A stretch of DNA of 64,000 nucleotides, from assembly GCF_019343105.1 (NCBI RefSeq), contig NZ_CP073764.1, forward strand, positions 2,530,001 to 2,594,000. Reading direction: 5' to 3'. This document shows, one piece after another, positions 38,676 through 47,776 of the stretch (the stretch's first letter is position 1; every line of letters starts with the position of its first letter). The position numbers were made by a program, and so were the translations under genes. The notes beneath the pieces were generated by a model. It searched no databases and was not told the origin of the DNA. It was given only the letters and a program-made list of their open reading frames with translations. The DNA comes from Methylovirgula sp. HY1. GTDB lineage: Bacteria; Pseudomonadota; Alphaproteobacteria; Rhizobiales; Beijerinckiaceae.

Positions 38676-38882
38676 ATGCGGGTGGTGTTAGGTATTATTC
38701 TCGGCTTTTTCCTGACGGTCGGCCTTGCCTATGTGGCCGATACCGGCCGCCATGCGGCTTGCCCGCCGACCGTTGCCGGCCGCCCGCTCGTCAATTGGGA
38801 CGAGGTGAATCTCAGGCTCAGGAACATTTCTTCGGCCGTCGAGGCCGGTTGGGACCGTATAAGAGGCCGTCCTGCCCATTGA
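38676..38882 (+). CDS. small membrane or exported protein, function unknown
   Basis: A 68-residue frame beginning MRVVLGIILGFFLTVGLAYV, one hydrophobic helix that may be a signal or anchor, followed by a soluble part ending EAGWDRIRGRPAH. GGAGGAG lies 7 bases before the ATG, one of the best ribosome binding sites in this part. The helix and the good start make it a likely real gene. I do not recognise a characterised family. Confidence 0.7.
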   Translation: MRVVLGIILGFFLTVGLAYVADTGRHAACPPTVAGRPLVNWDEVNLRLRNISSAVEAGWDRIRGRPAH

Positions 38883-38991
38883 CCAGCCTCCATTGCGCTG
38901 CGCCACACCAGCCCTTATAAGGCCGGCTGCGGTCGTTTCCGACACCCCTGGAGGCGCGGGCCGCATTTTTTAGACATCAAAGGACACCGAC

Positions 38992-39675
38992 ATGGCCGAA
39001 GCAAAGACTTTGGCGGCTACGGTGCGCAGTGGGACCGGCAAGGGGGCCGCCCGCAGCGTTCGCCGAGAAGGCCGCATACCAGCCGTCATTTATGGCGGCG
39101 GCGATCCCGCCGAGCCCGTGACGCTCGATTACCGCGAACTCAACAAGCTGATTTATGCCGGACATTTTCTGACGACGATTTTCGAGATCGACGTCGCCGG
39201 CACAAAGCAACGGGTGATCCCGCGCGATTATCAGCTCGATCCGATCAAAGATCAGCCGCTGCATATCGACTTCCTGCGTTTGAAGGTCGGGACGACCCTG
39301 CGGGTTGAAGTGCCGGTCCATTTCATCAATCAGGAAATTTGCCCCGGCCTCAAAAAGGGCGGCTCGTTGAATGTCGTGCGCCATGTCGTCGAGATGCGGG
39401 TTCCGGCCGAAGCGATCCCGGAAGCCATCACGGTGGATCTGAGCACGCTCGATATTGCTGAATCACTGCATATTTCGGCGGTGACTCTGCCGGCCGGCTG
39501 CAAGCCGACGATCACCGATCGCGATTTCACCATTGCGACGCTGGTGCCGCCGATTGTCGTTGCTGAGACGCCCGCTGCTGCCGCCCCGGCCGCCAAGGGC
39601 GGTAAGGTTGCTGCGAAACCGGCCCCTGCTGCGGCTGCGGCCAAACCAGCCGCCGCGGCGAAGCCCAAGAAATAA
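38992..39675 (+). CDS. rplY: 50S ribosomal protein L25 (Ctc type)
   Basis: This protein binds 5S rRNA. The 227-residue long form has the N-terminal 5S-binding domain ([20 protein letters not shown]) and the C-terminal TL5/Ctc beta domain ([21 protein letters not shown]). A low-complexity Ala/Pro/Lys tail of about 40 residues follows. AAAGGA precedes the ATG. pth follows after a repeat-containing gap, the usual rplY-pth order. Confidence 0.95.
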   Translation: MAEAKTLAATVRSGTGKGAARSVRREGRIPAVIYGGGDPAEPVTLDYRELNKLIYAGHFLTTIFEIDVAGTKQRVIPRDYQLDPIKDQPLHIDFLRLKVGTTLRVEVPVHFINQEICPGLKKGGSLNVVRHVVEMRVPAEAIPEAITVDLSTLDIAESLHISAVTLPAGCKPTITDRDFTIATLVPPIVVAETPAAAAPAAKGGKVAAKPAPAAAAAKPAAAAKPKK

Positions 39676-39692
39676 CGTCGGACTGTCGAAGG

Positions 39693-39736
39693 CTCGAGCA
39701 TGTCTTTATCGAAAATTCGATCGGGACATGCTCGAG
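39693..39736. repeat. hairpin repeat remnant behind rplY
   Basis: CTCGAGCATGTC and GACATGCTCGAG form a 12-base perfect stem. It resembles module 2 of the two-hairpin family and may also end rplY transcription. Confidence 0.6.
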
Positions 39737-39810
39737 ATTCCAGATGGTAGAGCCCCCTTCAAGCGCAAAGCCGCTTACACTTTTGCGCACGATGCCAGCT
39801 TATTGATTTT

Positions 39811-39849
39811 GAGCGTTTTCCTCTTGATCGGGTGAATCCACCCGATCGG
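39811..39849. repeat. two-hairpin repeat, half of module 1
   Basis: GAGCGTTTTCCTCTTGATCG through CACCCGATCGG keeps the upper stem of module 1, but the lower right arm is lost. It ends about 30 bases before pth. Confidence 0.7.
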
Positions 39850-39879
39850 CTCTTCGCCACTCAGTGCAGTTCACGCGCC

Positions 39880-40476
39880 ATGAAGCTTTTCGTCGGCCTC
39901 GGCAATCCCGGCCGTGCCTATGCCGGAAACCGCCATAACATCGGCTTCATGGTCGTCGACACGCTGGCGCGCGAACACCAATTTCCGTCCTTTCGCGTCC
40001 GCTTCAAAGGTCTCGCGAGCGAGGCGGCGCTCGGCGGCGACAAGGTGCTCTTGCTGAAGCCGGAAACTTACATGAACGAGTCCGGCCGCGCCGTCCAAGA
40101 AGCGTCGCGTTTCTACAAGATTCCGCCTGAAAACATCGTCGTTTTTCACGACGAACTCGATCTCGCACCAGGCAAGCTCAGGGTGAAGCTCGGCGGCGGC
40201 AATGCGGGGCACAATGGTCTGCGTTCGATTACCGAATCGATCGGCAACGACTATCGCCGGGTGCGGATCGGCATCGGTCATCCGGGCGACAAGGACCGGG
40301 TGCATGATTATGTGCTCGCAGACTTCGCCAAGAGCGAGACGGCCTGGGTCGAAACGCTTTGCCTGACGATCGCCGCCAATGCCGAGCTTCTCGTCACTGG
40401 CGATGATGCGACCTTTCAGAACAAGGTGCATCTTGCAATGGTGGCGGCCGGAGTGGCCAAAGAAGGCTTGTTCTAG
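39880..40476 (+). CDS. pth: peptidyl-tRNA hydrolase
   Basis: Pth frees tRNA from stalled peptidyl-tRNA. The 198-residue product has [20 protein letters not shown], with the catalytic His in [29 protein letters not shown] and [12 protein letters not shown], all diagnostic. The ATG at 39880 fits the family N-terminus [11 protein letters not shown]. The 48 residues upstream in the same frame come from the repeat and are rejected. Confidence 0.95.
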   Translation: MKLFVGLGNPGRAYAGNRHNIGFMVVDTLAREHQFPSFRVRFKGLASEAALGGDKVLLLKPETYMNESGRAVQEASRFYKIPPENIVVFHDELDLAPGKLRVKLGGGNAGHNGLRSITESIGNDYRRVRIGIGHPGDKDRVHDYVLADFAKSETAWVETLCLTIAANAELLVTGDDATFQNKVHLAMVAAGVAKEGLF

Positions 40477-40915
40477 CTCCCAGCTTTTTGATTTTGAGCA
40501 TGGTCTTGTCGACTGGATGATTCCATCCGGTCGGAAAACGCTCAAGCGAGCGCTCGTTCTTCGACCAAGCTCGGCTTTGACAAGAGGCGATCTGAGCAAG
40601 GCTCAACATATTTACGTGAAGGAACTAAAATCCAGCTTAGCGGTTTTCCGGCTATCTGCTGGGACTTGGGAATATGAGCGAGTGGAATGCAACCGCCGCG
40701 CGGCATTCTGTCGGCAGCCTCTGTTTCCCGGCCCCCTTCACCGCCCGATCTTGCCGCCATTCCTTTGCTCGTGAGCGCTGCAGATGGAGCCCGGGCGCGG
40801 CAAGACATGCGTCGGCAGCCCCTTCTCCAAATTTCGGCCAAAGCTCGTCGACGTGTCCATCAAACCCGTTGCTGTGTTTGACCCAAGCAACCAAGGTTTC
40901 AACCGGGAGCTATGG
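40477..40915. other. intergenic stretch with one repeat copy
   Basis: Apart from the module-1 repeat at 40496-40543, nothing is recognised. The frame of the next gene is open back to 40784 but without coding character. Confidence 0.5.
40496..40543. repeat. two-hairpin repeat, module 1 with changed stem pairs
   Basis: GTCGACTGGATG and CATCCGGTCGG pair around ATTC. Relative to the 12915 copy a G-C pair near the loop is replaced by A-T on both sides. Confidence 0.7.
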
Positions 40916-42391
40916 ATGACAAAATTTTCTTCCGCGATCTCTCACGCAATGCGCTCATCTCACTTGCTGGCCGTGCCGGCGGTGGCGCTTTTGTTGCTCG
41001 ATCCCGCTTTCGCCGAGCCGTTGGCGAAGGCGCCGAATCCGGTCGCTCAGGAATTTCCCAACCAATACTTTCCGGAAAATGCGCCGGCTAAGGATGTGGC
41101 GCGATTCTATCCGCAGAGTTGGTTGACTTACGGGGCGAACCCGGCGCGAAACCCAGTGTTTGCGATGTCCGCTGATGCGCCGCAGGCGCTTCGCGCGGGT
41201 GTCCGCTGGTCATTTGCCGGGGCTGGCGCCGTGCCGCTCGATAAGCGGGTGCCACCGGCAGATTTCAAGACCATCGCATATTCTGTCGGCATGCCGGTCG
41301 GCGTGACGGTGGTGCGGGGCATGGTCTTTGTCGGCGACGACAACGGCTACACCTATGCGCTGAATGCGGCTAACGGCAAGCTGGTCTGGGCGCATTACGG
41401 CTGGAACATGACGATGAGCAATCCGCTCGTGTCCGGCGACAAAGTCTTCGTTTCGACCGGCAACGCATATTTCAACTATGCGAACACCATGAAATATCTG
41501 AAGGGCGAGCGCCCGGTGCGCGGGCCGGGCTTGAACTCGATCTATGCGCTCGATCGCCGGACCGGCAAGGAGATCTGGACTTTCCATCCCCAGGGAGAGG
41601 CCATGCCCACGCCTCTGCTGGATGACGGGTCCCTCTATGCCGGTACAGGGGACGGCCAGGTCTACAGGCTGGCAGCGGACACCGGCGCTCTCATATGGAA
41701 GTCGGATATCGTTTCCTTTGTCAGCATGTCGTCTCTGGTCAAGGGTGGCGCCTATATCTTCGTTGGCGCGACGAACCCTAATTTCTTCTATGCCATCGAC
41801 GCAAAGTCCGGGCGGATCGCCTGGAAGACTACGATACCGCACATGGTTGCGACCGGGATCGGCGATTGCACGCCCGCTTATGCCGATGGAATTGTCGTGC
41901 AAGAGGTGACCGTCAAGAGCGACGATAAGAATCTTCCTGTCGCCAATGTCCTGCTCGCCTTCGACGCGCCGACCGGCCGCATCTTGTGGCAGAAGCGGTT
42001 TCCCGACGGCAAGGTGCCGCCAGCAATGAAGACCGCGACCCCGATCATCGTCGATGGCGTGGTTTATGAGGGCAGCCCGGTTTCAGGCGACTATTACGGG
42101 ATCGACCTCAAGACCGGCCGTGAGCTTTGGAAGTTGCATCTCGGAAGCCAAATTCGGGCGGGTGCCGCGATTCTCGACGGAATCGCTTATCTTCCGTATC
42201 GTAGCGGAGACATCGCCGCCATTCGAGTTTCCGACGGTGCTCGTCTCGGCGTGACCCATATCGGCGGCGCCTTTGGACCATCTTCTCCGGTCATTGTCGG
42301 CGGGACATTTTACGTTTCCAACATTTATGGTTGGGTGACCGCGATTCCCGTCGCTGACCTCAAGGGCGACAAGAAAGCGACCGTGAAATGA
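40916..42391 (+). CDS. exported PQQ-type beta-propeller protein
   Basis: The 491-residue protein has a signal peptide (SSHLLAVPAVALLLLDPAFA) and repeated blades such as YTYALNAANGKLVWAHYGW, SIYALDRRTGKEIWTF, VYRLAADTGALIWKSD and FYAIDAKSGRIAWKTT, the tryptophan-docking pattern of quinoprotein dehydrogenases. No CXXCH heme motif is present. It is shorter than the roughly 600-residue methanol/alcohol dehydrogenases. It could be a periplasmic dehydrogenase subunit or a non-catalytic propeller. The ATG follows GGGAG. trmO starts 15 bases after its end. Confidence 0.8.
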   Translation: MTKFSSAISHAMRSSHLLAVPAVALLLLDPAFAEPLAKAPNPVAQEFPNQYFPENAPAKDVARFYPQSWLTYGANPARNPVFAMSADAPQALRAGVRWSFAGAGAVPLDKRVPPADFKTIAYSVGMPVGVTVVRGMVFVGDDNGYTYALNAANGKLVWAHYGWNMTMSNPLVSGDKVFVSTGNAYFNYANTMKYLKGERPVRGPGLNSIYALDRRTGKEIWTFHPQGEAMPTPLLDDGSLYAGTGDGQVYRLAADTGALIWKSDIVSFVSMSSLVKGGAYIFVGATNPNFFYAIDAKSGRIAWKTTIPHMVATGIGDCTPAYADGIVVQEVTVKSDDKNLPVANVLLAFDAPTGRILWQKRFPDGKVPPAMKTATPIIVDGVVYEGSPVSGDYYGIDLKTGRELWKLHLGSQIRAGAAILDGIAYLPYRSGDIAAIRVSDGARLGVTHIGGAFGPSSPVIVGGTFYVSNIYGWVTAIPVADLKGDKKATVK

Positions 42392-42406
42392 TTTTTGGCC
42401 TAGCAT

Positions 42407-42883
42407 ATGGATGACGCGATCAGGCCTGGCGAAACCAGTATCGCGCTGCCTGCGGCCTATGATGCATCGATCTATTTCATCGGCCGCATTCGCACGCCAT
42501 GGCATGAGCGCGGACAATGCCCACGGCAAGGCGATCGTGATGCCGGGCCGGAATGCCGCATCGAAATCGATCCACGCTGGCAGGCCGCGCTCGCCGGAAT
42601 TGCGCGCTACAAGGAATTGCAGATCCTTTATTGGATGAATTTCGCCCGTCGCGATCTCGTGCTGCAGATGCCGCGTTCGCGCGCCGAGCCTTCGGGAACT
42701 TTCGCGTTGCGATCGCCGGCGCGGCCAAATCCGATCGCTTCCTCGCTCGTCGCGTTGCTCGGCGTCGAAACCAATGTGCTGATCGTCAGGGGGCTCGATT
42801 GCCTCGACAATACGCCCTTGGTGGACGTCAAACCGAATTATGCGGCGCCATTTGGTTCCGTGGATTCAGCCGATCACACGTGA
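42407..42883 (+). CDS. tRNA (t6A37) methyltransferase TrmO-like
   Basis: The 158-residue protein belongs to the TsaA/TrmO family, whose E. coli member methylates N6 of t6A37 in tRNA-Thr. It has IGRIRTPWHERGQCPRQGD, CRIEIDPRWQAALAGI, LQILYWMNFARRDLVLQ and the conserved TFALRSPARPNPIASSLVAL. Its C-terminus reads LDCLDNTPLVDVKPN. It overlaps the convergent kinase gene by 10 bases and follows the propeller gene on the same strand. Confidence 0.85.
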   Translation: MDDAIRPGETSIALPAAYDASIYFIGRIRTPWHERGQCPRQGDRDAGPECRIEIDPRWQAALAGIARYKELQILYWMNFARRDLVLQMPRSRAEPSGTFALRSPARPNPIASSLVALLGVETNVLIVRGLDCLDNTPLVDVKPNYAAPFGSVDSADHT

Positions 42884-44640
42884 GGGACGGTGGCCTCGTG
42901 CACCGGTTCCCGGACGACCGAACTCATCGGCACGTCGAGCACCCAGCAGACCCCGCCAGGCTCGAATTGCGCCTGCGACCGGCCGCCGAGGGCTTGGCCG
43001 GTGATCCGATCCATGACCATGTGGCCGAAGCCTTTGTGGCCCGGTGGCGCGACGGGCGGTCCGCTGTGCTCTTCCCAGCGCATCTGCATGCGGCGGCCTT
43101 GCTGTGCATCGGTTACGATCTTCCAAGAGACGGTGACTGTCCCATCACTGTCGGAAAGCGCGCCGAATTTCGCCGCATTGGTCGAGAGTTCGTGCAGCGC
43201 AATTCCAATGTTTTGCGCAGCCTCTGGCCGTAGGATGAGATCGGGGCCTTCGAGATGAATGCGGGTGCCGAAGAGATCATTGTAATGTTGCAGTTGCGAG
43301 CGGATCAGTTGGACCAGTGAGGCGCCGGCCCAATCATCGCTCGACAGAAGATCATGCGAGCCAGCAAGTCCGCTCAGCCTTTCGCTGAAGCGCGCGACGA
43401 ACTCCTCTGGCGAACTCAAGAGCGACAATGATTGCCGCGCCATCGCCTGAATCACCGCTAGCAGATTTTTCGAACGATGCGTCAGTTCGCGCATCAGAAA
43501 GCGGATATGCGCCTCACGCTGCGTCTGCGCGCTGATGTCACGGATGATTAGCGAACCGCCAACCAGGCTGCCGCCGAGGCCCGGCACTGGCGCGCCGCGA
43601 ATCCAGACATCAATCGTTTGTCCATCCTTGCGGCGGCGCTGGGTCTGATATTCGATCGCCTCACCCTTCATCAGTTGGCGCATGATGGTTTGCCGTTCGG
43701 CGAGATGCTCTGGTGGGACAAGAAAATCCGTCTTACGGCCGAGAACTTCCTGCGCCTTATAATCAAAGAGCTGTTCGGCGCCGTTATTCCAAGTGAGTAT
43801 CGTATCGGAGAAATCGACGCTCACGATCGCGTCGATCGAGGAGGCCACAATGGCCGCGAGCTGGGCATTACGAAGATCGGAATGTTTGCGTTCGGTAATG
43901 TCGAGGTTCAAGCACAAGATACGTTCGAGCCGTCCCAACGAATCCTTGATCAACTTGCCGCGTGCCGTGATCCAATGAACTGCGCCGTCCGACGACACCA
44001 CGCGAAAGTCACGTTCGAACTGACCGCTGCCACTGATAGCGGATTTATAATATTCGCTGAGGCCCACTCTGTCGTCGGGATGCACGTGGCGGGCGATGAT
44101 TTCCGGATTGAAAGGCTCGTCAGCCGCATTTGCCGGCAACTGAAAAAGTTCGGCGAATTTCTCCGACCATATGGCTCGGCCGGTGACCAGATTCCAGTCG
44201 AAGACAGTGAGGCCGCCGGCATCTTGCGCAAGCTGCAGCCGCGCCTCGGCATCATGCAGGGCGACGCGCATCTTGTTCAGTCGCAGCAGGGAACGGACGA
44301 AGCTCAGGAGTTCCAGCGGTTCGAAGGGCTCGATCAAATAGCCATTGATCTGCGAGTCCGAATTTGTCTCGGCAAGATCAAGTCCATTTCGCGCCGTGCG
44401 TAGAATCGGCACGGTCGGATTGCGCTGTTTGATTAGCTGACACAGCGTTGGACCGTCGGTTTGGCGCGCGTTCGTATCAAGGATTACGACCTCGCAGGAC
44501 GCGATGTCGTAATCGCGCAAGGCCTCATCGCCCGAAGCAGCCGCGCTCACGCTCCAGCCCGCGCTCTCGAGAACGCGAATCTTTTCGGCGCGAGATTTTT
44601 CGTCGTGATCGACAACAAGGAGCTTGGCTAGGCTTTCCAT
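42874..44640 (-). CDS. HWE-family sensor histidine kinase with N-terminal receiver and two PAS domains
   Basis: The 588-residue cytoplasmic kinase has a receiver-like domain (residues about 6-122), two PAS domains (about 133-252 and 256-372) and an HWE kinase domain with the phospho-acceptor His388 in MRELTHRSKNLLAVIQAM, HELSTNAAKFGALS, and MRWEEHSGPP with the family's Trp-x-Glu. The receiver keeps Asp11, Asp13, phospho-acceptor Asp55 and Thr82, but the invariant Lys is Glu104 (YLIEPFEP), so its response to phosphorylation is doubtful. No transmembrane segment is seen. HWE kinases often sense light or redox through PAS domains, but the usual flavin-binding Cys motif is absent. Confidence 0.9.
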   Translation of the reverse strand: MESLAKLLVVDHDEKSRAEKIRVLESAGWSVSAAASGDEALRDYDIASCEVVILDTNARQTDGPTLCQLIKQRNPTVPILRTARNGLDLAETNSDSQINGYLIEPFEPLELLSFVRSLLRLNKMRVALHDAEARLQLAQDAGGLTVFDWNLVTGRAIWSEKFAELFQLPANAADEPFNPEIIARHVHPDDRVGLSEYYKSAISGSGQFERDFRVVSSDGAVHWITARGKLIKDSLGRLERILCLNLDITERKHSDLRNAQLAAIVASSIDAIVSVDFSDTILTWNNGAEQLFDYKAQEVLGRKTDFLVPPEHLAERQTIMRQLMKGEAIEYQTQRRRKDGQTIDVWIRGAPVPGLGGSLVGGSLIIRDISAQTQREAHIRFLMRELTHRSKNLLAVIQAMARQSLSLLSSPEEFVARFSERLSGLAGSHDLLSSDDWAGASLVQLIRSQLQHYNDLFGTRIHLEGPDLILRPEAAQNIGIALHELSTNAAKFGALSDSDGTVTVSWKIVTDAQQGRRMQMRWEEHSGPPVAPPGHKGFGHMVMDRITGQALGGRSQAQFEPGGVCWVLDVPMSSVVREPVHEATVPHV

Positions 44641-44701
44641 TGGTTATGGCTATGCGGCTGATTTTGCGGGAACAGGGTCATTATCGTCGGGCTCGGCAAG
44701 T

Positions 44702-45496
44702 TCAAGCGAGCCGCCTTTGGTCTTGCGCCTGAACGCCGGTTAGCGGATTGGCTGGGTCCCAACTATAGCCAATGGTTTCGAAACGCATGGTGAGTGCGTC
44801 AATCAAAAGCAGGCGGCTGACGAGGTTTTCCCCGAAACCAACGATCTCTCGAATGACTTCGAGCGCCATCAGGGCGCCGAGCACGCCCGCGAGCGCGCCG
44901 AGCACGCCGGCCTCGGCACAGGCAGGCACGCTGCCTGGCGGCGGGGGCTCTGGAAAGAGACAACGATAGGTGGGGTTGGGGCGGCCGGCAGCATCTCGTT
45001 CATAGGGCCGCAAGGTCGTCAAAGAGCCGTCAAAGGCGCCGATCGCTGCCGTGACGAGCGGACGATGTTCGTAATAGCAGGCGTCGGAAACGAGGTAGCG
45101 GGTGGCAAAATTGTCCGAGCCGTCTGCGATGATTCCCCAATCCGCGATCAGCGCCCGCGCATTCTCCGCGTCGAGGCGGAGATTGTAAGGCGTGACCTCG
45201 ACATGAGGGTTGAGTCTATTGACGACGGCCGCGGCGCTCGTGACTTTCGGGTTGTCGACGTCCGCCGTCCCGTAAAGCACTTGGCGCTGCAGATTGGATA
45301 GCGATACGTGATCGTCGTCGACGATGCCCAATGCGCCGACGCCGGCGGCAGCGAGATATTGGATCAGCGGCGCGCCGAGCCCGCCGGCGCCGATGACGAG
45401 TACGCGCGCCGCCTTCAGCTTCTGCTGGCCCGGACCGCCGACATCTCGCAACACGAGATGGCGGGCGTAGCGCTCGATTTCCTCCGAGGAGAACAT
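44702..45496 (-). CDS. MoeB/HesA/ThiF-family adenylyltransferase
   Basis: An E1-like enzyme that would adenylate the C-terminus of a ubiquitin-like sulfur carrier (MoaD or ThiS). The 264-residue product has VLVIGAGGLGAPLIQYLAAAG, DDDHVSLSNLQRQVLY, SDNFATRYLVSDACY and TYRCLFPEPPPPGSVPACAEAG. Three of the four zinc cysteines known from E. coli MoeB are missing: one of the first pair is Thr (TYRC) and the C-terminal CXXC is absent, the protein ending NPLTGVQAQDQRRLA. I recall this ending in other alphaproteobacterial members. Confidence 0.88.
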   Translation of the reverse strand: MFSSEEIERYARHLVLRDVGGPGQQKLKAARVLVIGAGGLGAPLIQYLAAAGVGALGIVDDDHVSLSNLQRQVLYGTADVDNPKVTSAAAVVNRLNPHVEVTPYNLRLDAENARALIADWGIIADGSDNFATRYLVSDACYYEHRPLVTAAIGAFDGSLTTLRPYERDAAGRPNPTYRCLFPEPPPPGSVPACAEAGVLGALAGVLGALMALEVIREIVGFGENLVSRLLLIDALTMRFETIGYSWDPANPLTGVQAQDQRRLA

Positions 45497-45854
45497 GACA
45501 TCCCTCTAAAGCCAAAGATTAGCATAAGCGACTCGGAAGACGAAATAAGGGCATTAAATTCATGATACACGAAAGGTAGCGCAAGGGGGCGGATCATCGA
45601 TCCAAGCATAGCAAAACTGCCTGGACCGCAACGAACTCTCGCCGAGGGAGCGCCGAAAACTGGCCTTACTCGGAGCGGCACGATTTAACATTAAATGCGC
45701 AAACGCTTTTCGGCTCCTGAAGTTCCGCTTGCGCACACCCGGTTTGAAGCTCTTCAATGCCGTTACGATGCGGGCGACGGGGTCTTCTCCCCCATCATCG
45801 GCGACCTATGCTGCTTCGAAATTCGCGAAGCGCGGGATGCGAAGGCAAGTGCGC
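45497..45854. other. intergenic stretch between moeB-like and PAP2 genes
   Basis: The two genes are divergent, so both promoters should lie here. No gene and no clear repeat is seen. The PAP2 frame is open to 45729, but that part is unlike the family. Confidence 0.45.
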
Positions 45855-46544
45855 ATGAAATATGCTGTCGTGGCGGCCGTGGTCGCCTTGCTTGTTCTCG
45901 CCTGGGTTCCGGATCGCGATCTCGCTTGCGCCCACGTCTTTTACATAAGCGGTGGTCATTTCATGGGAAACGCGCCGATCGGCATCGCGGCGCGCAACGT
46001 GGCAAGGCTTGCCCCATTGCTTTTGTTTGTCGGCTTGCTGCTTCTTCATATCGCAAGCAGGATCGGCCTTATTGCGGCAAGTCACACGCCGAGCGGCCGC
46101 AGCCTGCTGTTTTTGACTTTGTCGCTCGCTCTGGGACCAGGCCTTCTCGTCAATCTGCTGAAGGACGAGATGCACCGGCCGCGCCCAAGCCAAATACGCG
46201 AATTTGGCGGCAAGCTCGCCTTCATGCCTTTCTATAGCCCGTATGGTGCTTGTCCGCGCAATTGCGCCTTTCCGTCCGGCGAGGCCGCGGCGGCCTTTTG
46301 GATGGCTGCGCCGGCCAGTCTCGCTCCCCTGCCGCTGCGGCCGGCTCTAACAACGCTGGCGCTTCTTTTCGGCTTGATGACCGGCGGCTTGCGCATGGCT
46401 GCCGGCGCTCATTTTCTGTCCGATATCCTGTCGGCCGGGGTTTTGACGCTCACGCTGAATGCGGCGCTCCGCCGGCTGCCGCTGCCTGGATCGCCTAGAG
46501 AATTTCCCGATCGGGTGGAATCACCCGGTCGGAAAACTCTCTAG
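45855..46544 (+). CDS. PAP2-family membrane phosphatase
   Basis: A 229-residue membrane protein with about six hydrophobic helices and the PAP2 motifs KDEMHRPRP (KX6RP), [10 protein letters not shown] in place of the usual PSGH, and [18 protein letters not shown] with catalytic His and Asp. Such enzymes remove phosphate from lipids such as undecaprenyl pyrophosphate, phosphatidylglycerol phosphate or lipid A. The SGE variant is also seen, from memory, in LpxE-like proteins. The last 15 residues ([15 protein letters not shown]) are encoded by a module-1 repeat, so the C-terminus is a recent extension. It overlaps ruvA by 4 bases. Confidence 0.82.
   Translation: MKYAVVAAVVALLVLAWVPDRDLACAHVFYISGGHFMGNAPIGIAARNVARLAPLLLFVGLLLLHIASRIGLIAASHTPSGRSLLFLTLSLALGPGLLVNLLKDEMHRPRPSQIREFGGKLAFMPFYSPYGACPRNCAFPSGEAAAAFWMAAPASLAPLPLRPALTTLALLFGLMTGGLRMAAGAHFLSDILSAGVLTLTLNAALRRLPLPGSPREFPDRVESPGRKTL
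46497..46542. repeat. two-hairpin repeat, module 1, overlapping two gene ends
   Basis: AGAGAATTTCCCGATCGGGT pairs with CACCCGGTCGGAAAACTCTC. The CTAG at its right edge supplies the stop codon of the PAP2 gene on the plus strand and of ruvA on the minus strand. Confidence 0.8.
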
Positions 46545-47155
46545 GGCGCCAAAAGCTTGAGCGAATGGCGGATCAGCGCTGCGACATCGGCCGCGCCGCC
46601 CAGGGCCTCTTGCGCGGCGGCGGCGGCGCCCGCCGCTTGTGGCCGGCCGTAGCCGAGCGTCAGAAGGGCCGAAATCGCATCTTGCACCGCCTGGGGTTCC
46701 TGCGTCTCGGCGTGCCCGTTCATGGCCGTCTCGCCTTTGCCGAAGGCCAGGTTCGGCGGCGCCTTGTCCTTCAGCTCGGCCACGAGCCGGGCGGCGAGCC
46801 GCGGCCCTATGCCTTGCGCCTGCGCGATGCGGGCCTTGTCCTGCCGGGCGATCGAGGCCGCCAATTCCTCCGGGCTCATCGTGCCCAGGATCGCGAGAGC
46901 GACCTTCGCGCCGACACCTTGCACGGTCTGCAGCAGCCGGAACCAATCCCGCTCGGCGTCGGTGGTGAACCCATAGAGGCGGATGGCGTCTTCACGCACA
47001 TGGGTCTCGATGGCGAGGCTCGCGGGGTCGCCGACATGGTGCAGGCGCGCCAAAGTGCGCGAAGAGCAATGCACGAGATAGCCGACGCCATGCACGTCGA
47101 GGATGATGAAATCCTCGCCGACCGTATCGATCAAGCCCTTGAGCTTCCCGATCAT
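46541..47155 (-). CDS. ruvA: Holliday junction helicase subunit RuvA
   Basis: RuvA binds Holliday junctions and loads the RuvB motor. The 204-residue product begins [20 protein letters not shown] and has [13 protein letters not shown], the helix-hairpin-helix stretches [17 protein letters not shown] and [19 protein letters not shown], and a C-terminal domain ([20 protein letters not shown]). It overlaps ruvC by 4 bases. ruvB, normally next, is absent: a repeat and a convergent gene follow. Confidence 0.95.
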   Translation of the reverse strand: MIGKLKGLIDTVGEDFIILDVHGVGYLVHCSSRTLARLHHVGDPASLAIETHVREDAIRLYGFTTDAERDWFRLLQTVQGVGAKVALAILGTMSPEELAASIARQDKARIAQAQGIGPRLAARLVAELKDKAPPNLAFGKGETAMNGHAETQEPQAVQDAISALLTLGYGRPQAAGAAAAAQEALGGAADVAALIRHSLKLLAP

Positions 47156-47670
47156 GCGCCGCGGACCATCGGAGTTCGACGATGATGCGCATGGGTGATC
47201 GCGACGGCGAGCGCATCGGCCGCATCGGCCGAGAGCTTTTGCGCCGCATCGGTCTGCCATTTCGGCAACAGCACTTTGACCATCATGGCGACCTGCGTCT
47301 TTTCGGCATGGCCGGCTCCGACCACGGTTTTCTTGACCAGATTGGCAGCATATTCGACCACCGGCAGGCTGGCGAGGGCAGGGACGACGAGCGCGATACC
47401 GCGCGCCTGGCCGAGCTTCAACGCCGATTGCGGGTCCCGGTTGACGAAGACCTCCTCGATTGCTGCTTCATCCGGGCGGTAGCTGGCGACGATCTCGGCC
47501 AGACCCTCATGTAGCATTCGCAACCGGCTGGCGAGCGGCGCCTTGTCGTTCGAGCGCACGGTTCCGCTCGCGACATAAATGAGCCGCGAGCCAGCGAGCT
47601 CGATGATCCCCCAGCCGGTGATACGCAAGCCGGGATCGATGCCGATGATGCGAATCGCGACACATTCCAT
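47152..47670 (-). CDS. ruvC: Holliday junction resolvase RuvC
   Basis: RuvC cuts Holliday junctions symmetrically during recombinational repair. The 172-residue nuclease has [16 protein letters not shown] with the first catalytic Asp, [20 protein letters not shown] with Glu, [12 protein letters not shown], and [15 protein letters not shown] with the final acidic pair. It overlaps ruvA and lies 106 bases downstream of dnaA on the same strand. The start shown is ATG ([12 protein letters not shown]). Confidence 0.95.
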   Translation of the reverse strand: MECVAIRIIGIDPGLRITGWGIIELAGSRLIYVASGTVRSNDKAPLASRLRMLHEGLAEIVASYRPDEAAIEEVFVNRDPQSALKLGQARGIALVVPALASLPVVEYAANLVKKTVVGAGHAEKTQVAMMVKVLLPKWQTDAAQKLSADAADALAVAITHAHHRRTPMVRGA

Positions 47671-47776
47671 AGAGGCGGTTTACCGCTTTGCCGGAACTTT
47701 GCCACCTGTGTCCAATATCTACCCGCAGCCGCAACTGCTCCGGCACCTCTCAGGCTGAAGCCGTTGTCCCCCGACC

